Shown here piece by piece: positions 52,147 to 59,854 of a DNA stretch of 64,000 nt. A model generated the notes under the pieces. The model made no database searches. It had not been told where the DNA came from and saw nothing but the letters and a program-made list of their open reading frames with translations. The DNA is from JAFDWI01 sp964449375. GTDB taxonomy: Bacteria > Actinomycetota > Acidimicrobiia > Acidimicrobiales > Iamiaceae. The position numbers and the translations under genes were made by a program. Position 1 is the first letter of the stretch. Every line of letters starts with the position of its first letter. The stretch lies in assembly GCA_964449375.1 (NCBI GenBank), contig CAYVAS010000005.1, positions 1 to 64,000 of the forward strand, written 5' to 3'.

Positions 52147-53400
52147 TCAGAAGTAGCCGTAGAACCCGGTCTTGGCCACCTGCACCGCGCCGTCGACGAC
52201 GCGGTAGTCGTACCCCAGGTCGTAGTGCAGGTGGTCCAGGTCGCCCAGACGCTCACGGACCCAGGCGCGAAGGTGAGCGGGGTACGCGAAACGGTCCAGG
52301 TGGTCCGCCAGGTCGGCGACGTCGACGAGGCCCAGGTACACGCCGTCCGCGTCGGGTTTGTAGCTGCACCAGGCGAGCTCGCACCTGCGGGTCGCGTCGA
52401 TCTCGCCGAGCCAGTGGTCAACGGCGATCCCTTCGTTGCCCGCGAAGGCGTAGCGCGACGCCGCCAGCCGCGCCGCCAGCTCCTCGCGGGCCTCGGGGAG
52501 CGCGAACGACTCGTAGGTGTTCTTGAGACGGTAGACCTCGTGGGTGCGGCGGTAGGCCAGGATCATCGCGGCACCACCTTCGATCAGGTGGTAGACGTCG
52601 AGTTCCGCCGAGGGCCGGACGCCGTCGCCGTCGAGGACGAACTCGAAGGAAACCAAGCTCGCATTGGCGGGTATCGACCACGGGGCCGCCCAGCCGACGA
52701 CGTCGGTGAAGGCCTGACGGGCCTTCTCGAAGTACGACTCGGGCGTGTCGGCGGGCGCACGCCGGTGCGGATAGAAGTACAGCTCCCAGGAGACACGTCC
52801 TTCTTCCTGTTTCATGCCCCACACGGTCCGGTCCGGCCCGACCGCGTCGACGATCGCCCCGGTCATCTCTTCGAAGACCGCGCGCTGGACGGCGTCGGCG
52901 GGCAACGTCGCGACGAACAGATCCAGGCTGGTCGGACGGCTCGCTGGGTCCGCCGCCATGGCATAGGAATTCATGACGAAGTCGTAGGCCTTCGGTGCCG
53001 GGGCCGGATCGACACCGGAGGCGCCCGCCTCGTCGCCCGGGCGGTCGTCCCGTTCATCCGGAGGTGGCGAAGAGGAACGCGGGTCGCCGACCGGTTCGCC
53101 CCCGTCGGAGACGAGCAGTCCGTGTCCCTCGAGCGTGGTCAAGAACTCGACGACCCGGGCGAGCTCCTCGTCGACGGCGGTTTGGCGCGCCTCTGCGATG
53201 TCCGCGGCGATCGCGTCCAGGGTCGTCGCCCCGTCGAGGGACCGCCAGATGATCGCGCCCAGCTCGCTGACCTCGACCGCCCGGGCGCCCGAGGCATCCT
53301 CGATCCGGGACCCCGCGTCGGTGAACACGAGCCGGCTTCCCGGAGCCCGGCCCGGGCGGGAGCGCCCCTCGAAGGTCAGCTGGCGGCCCTCGCCGGTCAT
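52147..53400 (-). CDS. PqqD-like domain plus unknown C-terminal domain
   Basis: A 417-residue protein. Residues ~20-100 are a convincing PqqD-like domain (VEVSELGAIIWRSLDGATTL; FLTTLEGHGLLVSD). After an acidic linker, residues ~145-417 form a domain with repeated beta-strand motifs (WELYFYPHRR, SFEFVLDGDG, LDVYHLIEGG, ILAYRRTHEVYRLKNTYESF, and the ending VAKTGFYGYF). It resembles, at low identity, the C-terminal domain of the two neighbouring large proteins. ATG 53400 is supported by TAGGAT seven bases upstream, a leaderless arrangement. No kinase domain is present. Function unknown; probably part of the glycine-rich protein system. Confidence 0.6.
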   Translation of the reverse strand: MTGEGRQLTFEGRSRPGRAPGSRLVFTDAGSRIEDASGARAVEVSELGAIIWRSLDGATTLDAIAADIAEARQTAVDEELARVVEFLTTLEGHGLLVSDGGEPVGDPRSSSPPPDERDDRPGDEAGASGVDPAPAPKAYDFVMNSYAMAADPASRPTSLDLFVATLPADAVQRAVFEEMTGAIVDAVGPDRTVWGMKQEEGRVSWELYFYPHRRAPADTPESYFEKARQAFTDVVGWAAPWSIPANASLVSFEFVLDGDGVRPSAELDVYHLIEGGAAMILAYRRTHEVYRLKNTYESFALPEAREELAARLAASRYAFAGNEGIAVDHWLGEIDATRRCELAWCSYKPDADGVYLGLVDVADLADHLDRFAYPAHLRAWVRERLGDLDHLHYDLGYDYRVVDGAVQVAKTGFYGYF

Positions 53401-53698
53401 CCGCCGGATCCTAGATGAGCCGTCCGAGGGGCCGCGGGCGCGCCCGGACCCGGTCGGGGGCAGCGCCTGGCGGGTCCGGCGCGGCGGGACCCCGGCGACG
53501 CAGTAGGGTCGGAGCACCTCGGAGCAGCAGTGGTCGACCGGGAGCGCATGTGAGGAACTTTCCGGTACGAAACGGGCGGTGCCGGAACCGACCCGCCCCC
53601 CACCGTCGGTCCCGCCGCCAGCGGCTGGCCGCCCAAGACGCGTCCCAATCGGCCTGGTCGCACATCGGGCTCCGGCAAGGACAGGGGGCCTACCGGCC
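53401..53698. other. Divergent intergenic region in the island
   Basis: A 298-bp gap between divergently read genes. TAGGAT (53408-53413, minus strand) is the likely -10 for the leftward gene. TAGGGT (53504-53509) could serve the rightward gene. Nothing else was recognised. Confidence 0.4.
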
Positions 53699-54784
53699 GT
53701 GGCCGGCCTGGCCCGGGTGAGCGACGGGGTGCTGGTGCACCCCTTCGGTGACGGCGCGGTCGCCGCCGACCTGGTGACCGGGCGCGCCCACATCGTCAAC
53801 GCCGGCGCGGCCTGGCTGCTCACCACCGACGCCGAGTCGGTGGACGACCTGGTGGCGGACCTGCCCGCCGCCGAGCGCGCCGAGGCCGCCGACCGCATAC
53901 TCGACGCGCTCGACACGCTGCGCACCCCGGGGCTGGTGGGGCGCCACGATCCCTTCGAGACTCGGGTCCGACCCACCGGCTCCGCCCACGATCCACCCGG
54001 TGCGCACGTCGGACTCGCCCACCAGGTGCTCGCCGAACACATCGCCTTCCGCAGTGACGACGCCGACCTGCTCGGCCGGGTCGATGCATTCCTGGGATCG
54101 GGAATCGCAGTGGAGCCCACCCTGTTGTTCGACCTGGTCCCCGGGGAGGGCGGCCGCCTGGACCTGTTCACCGAGGACGTCTGGCACTTCCTCGACGAGG
54201 ACCAGTTCTTCGTCCAGTTGCCGGCGGTCCTCAACGACTACGCGGTCCGCTCCCACGACGTGGTCGCCCTGCACGCCGGCGCGGTCCGCACCCCCGACGG
54301 CCGGACCCTGGTGCTGCTCGGGCACTCCGACGTGGGCAAGTCGACCCTCACCGGCGCTTGTGTCGCCGCCGGGTGCGACTACCTGTCGGACGAGACGATC
54401 GGGATCGCCGCCGACGGCGCGCTCGTCGGCTACCCCAAACCGCTCACCCTCGCTGCGGACGCCCATGCGGTGCTCGGGCTGCGATCCGAACCGACCCCGC
54501 ACCTGCGGGCCGCGCAGCTCCGGGCCGACGTCGAGCTGCTCGACGGGTCGTCGCGCATCGACGAGGTGCTGCTGGTGCACTTCGACCCGCGCGTCGAGGG
54601 CGTGGTCAGCGAGCGGTTGGAGCCCACCGGCGCGCTCGAGCAGTTGTGCGCACACACCCTGAACCTGGGACGGTTGGGGACGCCGGGCCTGGCGACGCTG
54701 TGTGCCACCGCCGAGCAGGTGCCCGTGTCCACCTTCCGTCATCCGGGCATCGAGGTGGCGGTCCCCGCCCTGCTGGACCGGTGA
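53699..54784 (+). CDS. PqqD-like + HPr-kinase-like protein (island member)
   Basis: A 361-residue two-domain protein. The PqqD-like part is at ~5-80 (GVLVHPFGDGAVAADLVTGR; VNAGAAWLLTTDAESVDDLV). The HPr-kinase-like domain has VVALHAGAVRTPDG, P-loop GHSDVGKST (208-216), DYLSDETIGI and YPKPLTL, closely paralleling the kinase part of the 1061-residue protein. GTG 53699 is chosen because it precedes the PqqD-like domain by the same short distance as in its paralogues and follows AGGGGG. An open Pro-rich stretch from 53579 is an alternative. Predicted to phosphorylate Ser/Thr or a small-molecule group; substrate not shown. Confidence 0.65.
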   Translation: MAGLARVSDGVLVHPFGDGAVAADLVTGRAHIVNAGAAWLLTTDAESVDDLVADLPAAERAEAADRILDALDTLRTPGLVGRHDPFETRVRPTGSAHDPPGAHVGLAHQVLAEHIAFRSDDADLLGRVDAFLGSGIAVEPTLLFDLVPGEGGRLDLFTEDVWHFLDEDQFFVQLPAVLNDYAVRSHDVVALHAGAVRTPDGRTLVLLGHSDVGKSTLTGACVAAGCDYLSDETIGIAADGALVGYPKPLTLAADAHAVLGLRSEPTPHLRAAQLRADVELLDGSSRIDEVLLVHFDPRVEGVVSERLEPTGALEQLCAHTLNLGRLGTPGLATLCATAEQVPVSTFRHPGIEVAVPALLDR

Positions 54785-54803
54785 GCGCCCGACCCGAGCC
54801 GGA

Positions 54804-57536
54804 TCAGTCGGTGTAGATCGACAAGAACGGCTCGCCCGCGGCGTCGGTACCGGCGATCAGGCGGTTGATCCGGGCCCGGCCGATCGCCGGTGCCGTCCGG
54901 TCCGCCAGGTCCGGGTCGATGCCGGCCAGGTCGAGCAGCGCGTGGACCGCGGCGATCCGCTCGCCGCGGGGCCGGGGCCCGGCGACGAGCAGGTCGATGC
55001 TGCGCCGGCCGTCGGTGTCGATCACCTCCAGGTCGTCGCCGGTCAGCAACTCGTCGGGGTCGCGGTCGTGACCGAACACGGCTCGGACCGCCCCGACCCA
55101 GCCGGACCCCGTGGGGAGCACGCGCTCCAGCGCGTCGGCGATCGTGATCGTACGGGCCGTGGCGCGCCGGTAGACCGCGACCGTCTCCGGTGCGTCCGCC
55201 GAGCGTTTCCACGCGACGAACCGGGGCGGTGCGTCGGGCTCGGCGTCGCCGAAGAGCACCGAGGCGCGGTGCAACTCGTCCAGGTCGGGCCACGCGCGGC
55301 GCAGCGCGTCCCACGGCTGCCACGAGTTGCAGGCCACGTAGAGCTTGTGGCGGTCGCGCCCGTGGGTGGAGCCCGGTTCGACACCGACGATGAGGCGACC
55401 GTCGTGGCCCTCCAGGTCCGCGACCGACGTCGCGACGTCCGCGGGCAGGGCGAACCTCGCCAGCTCGGCCGCGACGTGCGACGCGGTGGTCCGTCCGGGG
55501 TCGACCCGGAGCATCCAGACCTCGCGCTCGGCGTCGACCCGTCCCGGCGAGACCTTCGTCGAGCGCGACCGGGACTCCACGACCGCCGCGGCGACGATCC
55601 CTGACACGGCCTCGGGAATCGGCGCCTCCTCGACCGGCTCGGCGGCCCGGCGACGGATCACCCCGCGCTCGGCGAGCGCCACGACGAAGGCCGCGGCGGG
55701 GCCGAGTTCCTCCGGCGTCGGCGGCACCAGCGCGTCGATCGCGGCCGCGGCCACCTGGACCGGGTCGTCGCCGTCGACGTCCACGTCCACACCCACCAGC
55801 CGGACCGTGCCCTCCGCATCCTCCGGGGACGGCCCGGCCCCCGGATCACCCTCCGTCCCCGAAGCGCCCGCTCCCTCGGCGGGCGCGCCCCCCAGACGGG
55901 TTCCGTCCGCGGTGATCCACAGCGGAGCGCGCCACTCGGCGACCCCGGGAACCCGGGCACGGGCCGTCTCGGCAACGACCCGCACCCCGTCGCCCTCCCA
56001 CAGGAGCCATCCGCCCCGCAGGATCTCCGGACGTGCGGGTTCACGAGCCGCAACGAGGGGCGCGGCGGATGCCCCGGCGAGGTGGGGCTCGGCCGGTCCG
56101 TCGGCGTCGGAGAAGAGCGTCGCCAGGTCCGCGTCGGCCAGCCACCGGGCAACCTCGGCGACCAGCGCGACCGCGTCACCCTCGAAACCCGCAGGGTCCA
56201 GCTCCGCCGCCAGGTCGCCGACCCGTGTGCCCGTCGCCGGACCGGACAGGGCCAGCACCCCGAGCTCGTCGACCTCACGGGCCGGGCGCCCCGGAGCCAC
56301 CGCCAGCGCCCGTTCTCCGACGGCGACGACGACCACCTCGGGTCGGCGCACCACCGTGACCTCACGCCACGGCACAGGCACCGCAGCGGCCGGGGTGCCC
56401 ATCGCCGTGACGCTTCCGGCGCCACGGCGGCGTCGATCCGTCCCGGCGTCGCGTGGTCCGCCACCCGGCGCCGCCGTTCGCCACTCGAGCTCCACGACTC
56501 CGTCCCGACCCGGAGCCCCCAGCCGGCTCGCGGCGCCCGCCTCGGTCGCCGCCCCCGAAGGCTGACGGCCGCCGGATCCGCCGAGGCCCGGCGTCGGTTC
56601 GGCGCCCGTGGCGCCGGCGACCCGGTGGAAGCGGACCCACTCCGCACCGATCGCGATCGATCCGCCCGAACCGCCGGACCCGCCCCCGGCACCGGCGGAA
56701 CCCCCACTCCCGCCTCCGCCGCCACCGTGGCCCCCACCGCCTCCGCCGCCCCCACCTCCGTGGCGGCGATCCCGGGTCGTTCCGTAACTGCCCGCCCCAC
56801 CGAACGCCGAGGTGCCCTCGCCTCCGGGCGCGCCGATGCCCACGGGCGCGCCGCCCGCCGCCGGCGCGTCGGGTCGACCACCTCGGCCTCCCCGGCCGCC
56901 GCTCCGGGGATGATCGGGGGCGTCTGGAGCGTCTCCACCATCGGCACCGGGCCCATGATCGGTCGGTTCGTTCCCCCACCCCACGCCACCGATCCCCCCG
57001 CCCGGCGCGCCCCCGCCTCCGGACCCCCCGCCGCCCCCGGCGACGATCAGCAGCGAGCCGTCATCGCTCCACAGGGCGCTCGCACCGCCCCCACCCCCGC
57101 CGCCACCCGCCTGCAGTCCCGAACCCGGTCCGCCGTCTCCGCCGGGCACGTACCCCGACCCGCCCAGACCACCCCCACTGGGGGCTCCACCGTCGGGACC
57201 GGCGACCGTCCCCCCTTCGCCGCAGTGGATGTGCAGCAGCCAGGGCTGGTCGCGGTCGGGGATGACCCCGGTCAGCAGCACGCCACCGGCGCCCCGATGG
57301 GCGTCGAGGTGTCCACCGGCTCCGCCGCCGCCGACGATCGAGAAGTGGACCGACCGGCCGGGACCGACGGGGACGGTGGCGGGCCCGGTCGCCGGGAACG
57401 TCGCGACGCTCCCGGGGACCCGTTCCCGCACGGATCCGGACGCGGCGGGTCCGGTCGACGCGCGTTCGGCCGCGCGGCGGAGCAGGACCCTGCGGTCCCA
57501 CCCTCCCGAGGGGGTGTCGGGGTTCCCGTCACCCAT
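54804..57536 (-). CDS. Fusion of glycine-rich protein, PqqD-like domain and C-terminal domain
   Basis: A single open frame of 910 residues. Residues 1-62 end in GPGRSVHFSIVGGGG, as in the Tat glycine-rich proteins. An RR at 15-16 (WDRRVLLRRAAERA) lies where their Tat motif sits, but the hydrophobic stretch is missing. The glycine-rich body reaches the closing strand VVELEW at ~345. A linker and an internal ATG (56402, residue 379) lead to a PqqD-like domain (~395-470) and the 233-residue C-terminal domain (678-910: RHKLYV, PPRFVAWK, VYRRATA, GRRSIDLLV, GTDAAGEPFLSIY). It is either a true fusion or two genes with a lost stop codon. ATG 57536 is the inferred start. Confidence 0.65.
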   Translation of the reverse strand: MGDGNPDTPSGGWDRRVLLRRAAERASTGPAASGSVRERVPGSVATFPATGPATVPVGPGRSVHFSIVGGGGAGGHLDAHRGAGGVLLTGVIPDRDQPWLLHIHCGEGGTVAGPDGGAPSGGGLGGSGYVPGGDGGPGSGLQAGGGGGGGGASALWSDDGSLLIVAGGGGGSGGGGAPGGGIGGVGWGNEPTDHGPGADGGDAPDAPDHPRSGGRGGRGGRPDAPAAGGAPVGIGAPGGEGTSAFGGAGSYGTTRDRRHGGGGGGGGGGHGGGGGGSGGSAGAGGGSGGSGGSIAIGAEWVRFHRVAGATGAEPTPGLGGSGGRQPSGAATEAGAASRLGAPGRDGVVELEWRTAAPGGGPRDAGTDRRRRGAGSVTAMGTPAAAVPVPWREVTVVRRPEVVVVAVGERALAVAPGRPAREVDELGVLALSGPATGTRVGDLAAELDPAGFEGDAVALVAEVARWLADADLATLFSDADGPAEPHLAGASAAPLVAAREPARPEILRGGWLLWEGDGVRVVAETARARVPGVAEWRAPLWITADGTRLGGAPAEGAGASGTEGDPGAGPSPEDAEGTVRLVGVDVDVDGDDPVQVAAAAIDALVPPTPEELGPAAAFVVALAERGVIRRRAAEPVEEAPIPEAVSGIVAAAVVESRSRSTKVSPGRVDAEREVWMLRVDPGRTTASHVAAELARFALPADVATSVADLEGHDGRLIVGVEPGSTHGRDRHKLYVACNSWQPWDALRRAWPDLDELHRASVLFGDAEPDAPPRFVAWKRSADAPETVAVYRRATARTITIADALERVLPTGSGWVGAVRAVFGHDRDPDELLTGDDLEVIDTDGRRSIDLLVAGPRPRGERIAAVHALLDLAGIDPDLADRTAPAIGRARINRLIAGTDAAGEPFLSIYTD

Positions 57537-57623
57537 GAGCGCCTCGCACGGTCGACATTCGACCGGGATAGTAGAGGGCGCCGCCACCGGTCGCCGGGGC
57601 CGGCCGGGGATGACAACTGGGCC

Positions 57624-57651
57624 TTTACATTCGGAGGTGAGCATGTACGCT
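57624..57651 (+). promoter_or_regulatory. Candidate promoter of the second Tat glycine-rich gene
   Basis: TTTACA (57624-57629), a 16-bp spacer and TACGCT (57646-57651) preceded by TG, about 60 bp upstream of the GTG at 57718. It sits in the divergent gap with the fusion gene. Confidence 0.4.
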
Positions 57652-57717
57652 GGACGGACGAGGACGGGGTCCGAGACCCCGCGGGCCCATTTTCCAGCCC
57701 CGAAGCAGGTGATCTTC

Positions 57718-58833
57718 GTGACTGAGCAGCAAGAGCCGACATCGCAAGTCGACGAAATCCCACGCAGGGGGATCGACCGGCGCTCCGCGCTCAAGGCATT
57801 GGGTGCGGGCGCGGTCGGAGTTGCGGCCGCGCAGCCGCTGATCGCGAGGTCTTTCGACGCGCCCGCCTGGGCGGCCGGAACCGAGCTGCTCACCCTGAAC
57901 GGCTACACGTCGTCGATCCATTCGGTCGCGGTGCCCACGGGCCGTGGGGTGAACTACGTCATCAGCGGCGCCGGCGGCGGCGGCGGTGGCGGGTGCCCCA
58001 ACAACAACCACTACGGCGGCACCGGCGGACGCGGCCTGACCCTGTCGGGCACCATCGATCCCGGGGCCTCCATGATCTACGCGGCCGTCGGTCAGGGTGG
58101 GCGCGGTGGTCAGGGCACCACGAGCGGCCAGAACGGCGGCGCCGGTGGCGCCTCGCTGGTCGGCACCGGCGCCCAGGGCGGGCGGGGTCGCCACTACGAC
58201 CCGGGGTACCTCGGCACCGAATCGAACTCCGGCGGTGCCGGCGGCGGTGGCGGTGCGACCGCGGTGTCGACGTCGTCGAGCTTTTCCTCGGGGGTGGTCG
58301 TGGTGGCCGCCGGCGGTGGTGGCGCCGGTGGTAGTGGCAACACCGGAGAGAGCGGCCACGGTGGCGACGGCGGGTTCGCCACCGGTGGGGGCACCGCCTA
58401 CTCGGGAGCCCGCGCCGGAGGCAACGGCCAGAACGGCACGACCGGGAGCCGTGGTTCGGGAGTCGGCGGCCAGGGAGGCCAGACCTCGAGTCCTGGCGCC
58501 GGCGGTGACGGTGGCGGCGACGCGCCAGGCGGCACCGCGGGAAGTGGCCGCAACGGCGGGCGCGGTTCGGACGGCTCCGACGGGCAAGCCAGCTGGGACG
58601 GCGGCGGTGGTGGTGGCGGCGGCGGCGGCTACTACGGCGGCGGCGGCGCCGAAGGTGGTGGTGGCACCCTCCTCACCCAGGCCGGCGACGGCGGCGGTGG
58701 CGGCTCGGGCAGTTCCGCGGTCATCGGCACCGGAAGCACCGGCACGCCGGCGTCGGGCCCCGCGGGCGGCACGGCCGGCCAGGGCAACGCGGGCAACGGC
58801 GCCGACGGCTCGATCCACCTCACCCTGGCCTGA
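57718..58833 (+). CDS. Tat-exported glycine-rich protein (island member 2)
   Basis: A 371-residue paralogue of the protein at 47.8 kb. The Tat signal has RR at 21-22 (IDRRSALKALGAGAVGVAA) and a likely cleavage after WAA near 53. The mature start YTSSIHSVAVPTGRGVNYVI matches its paralogue closely. The glycine-rich body contains VVVVAAGGGGAGG and ends GSIHLTLA. GTG 57718 follows AGCAGGTGA; a GTG nine bases earlier is possible. It leads a rightward group with another glycine-rich protein and a kinase-like gene. Confidence 0.72.
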   Translation: MTEQQEPTSQVDEIPRRGIDRRSALKALGAGAVGVAAAQPLIARSFDAPAWAAGTELLTLNGYTSSIHSVAVPTGRGVNYVISGAGGGGGGGCPNNNHYGGTGGRGLTLSGTIDPGASMIYAAVGQGGRGGQGTTSGQNGGAGGASLVGTGAQGGRGRHYDPGYLGTESNSGGAGGGGGATAVSTSSSFSSGVVVVAAGGGGAGGSGNTGESGHGGDGGFATGGGTAYSGARAGGNGQNGTTGSRGSGVGGQGGQTSSPGAGGDGGGDAPGGTAGSGRNGGRGSDGSDGQASWDGGGGGGGGGGYYGGGGAEGGGGTLLTQAGDGGGGGSGSSAVIGTGSTGTPASGPAGGTAGQGNAGNGADGSIHLTLA

Positions 58834-58928
58834 CCCGACCCCCGCTCCGGTGCATTCCTGACCGGATCTGGCGCGTCGGCGGCCACCGAAGGTCTAACGT
58901 GTCGGGAGCAATCGATACGGGAGGCACG

Positions 58929-59822
58929 ATGGCACCAGACGGGCAAGCGAGCGGGCGACCGGCGGAGAACAGCCGACGCAGATTCCTGATCGGCGGCGCA
59001 GCCCTGACCGGCGCCGCCTGGGCGGCGCCCACCGTGCTGGGGACGGTGCACGTCGCCGGAGCCGCCGGGACGGCGTTCTTCTCGGCGACCACCGCCGGGC
59101 CCTACACCGCCCCGACCTTTCCGTCGAACCGCGACATCGACTTCGAGATCAGCGGCGGTGGCGGGGGCGGTGGCCGCTCCACCGACACCAACGGTGGCCC
59201 CGGCGGCACCGGAACCCGCCTCAGCGGTCTTTTGTCCGGCGCGGTCTACGGCGGCCGGTCGATCACGGGCACCGTCGGCGGTGGTGGCAACGGTGGCGGC
59301 GCGCAAACCGGCGGGGCCGGCGGTGTGGGCGCTTCGGACAACGGCGGGGGCGGCGGCGGCAACGGCGGCTCCAACCTGAACGGGGGTGGCGGTGGTGGCG
59401 GCGGCACCACGATCGAACTGAACGGCGACGTCGTGGTCTGCGCCGGCGGCGGGGGTGGCGGCGGCGGCGGGATCGCCGGCTCCTACGGGGGAGCGGGCGG
59501 TTCGCTCGGCGGCGGCGGACAGGCCGGCAACGGCGGCGGCTTCTTCGGCGGCAGCGGCGGCGGGGGCGGCGGCACCCAGGCTTCGGGCAGCGGCGGCAAC
59601 GGAGGATCCAGCACGCTCTACGGCGGCGGAGGCGGCGGCGGCGGGTCCCACGGGGGTGGTGGCGCCAATGGTTCGGCGGCGTTCGGAGCCGGCGGCGGTG
59701 GTTCCGGGTCGAGTTACGCGGCGGTGTCGGTCACCACGGCGGCCGGCGCGTCCGGAGGCGGCGGAGGCGGCAACCCCGGCGGTCCCGGTGCCACCGGCTG
59801 GGTCACCCTGACCCTCCACTGA
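58929..59822 (+). CDS. Tat-exported glycine-rich protein (island member 3)
   Basis: A 297-residue protein with a textbook Tat signal: SRRRFLIGGAALTGAAW with RRR at 16-18 and cleavage likely near HVAGA. The mature region opens GPYTAPTFPSNRDIDFEISG, then a glycine-rich body (VVVCAGGGGGGGGG inside) and the closing strand GWVTLTLH. It is more distant from the other two Tat glycine-rich proteins. ATG 58929 follows GGGAGG by four bases, preferable to GTG 58899. The kinase-like gene begins 32 bp after its stop. Confidence 0.75.
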   Translation: MAPDGQASGRPAENSRRRFLIGGAALTGAAWAAPTVLGTVHVAGAAGTAFFSATTAGPYTAPTFPSNRDIDFEISGGGGGGGRSTDTNGGPGGTGTRLSGLLSGAVYGGRSITGTVGGGGNGGGAQTGGAGGVGASDNGGGGGGNGGSNLNGGGGGGGGTTIELNGDVVVCAGGGGGGGGGIAGSYGGAGGSLGGGGQAGNGGGFFGGSGGGGGGTQASGSGGNGGSSTLYGGGGGGGGSHGGGGANGSAAFGAGGGGSGSSYAAVSVTTAAGASGGGGGGNPGGPGATGWVTLTLH

Positions 59823-59854
59823 GCCCAGCGCCCGGACCCGACCGAACCTCGGCC

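Noticed and set aside
57229..57717. Glycine-rich member 2 starting at 57229
   Set aside because: The extra 163 codons lie antisense to the fusion gene and precede the Tat signal; the GTG at 57718 gives a standard Tat N-terminus.
47832..59822. PE_PGRS-like mycobacterial proteins
   Set aside because: The proteins have Tat signals and no PE domain; glycine-richness alone is convergent.
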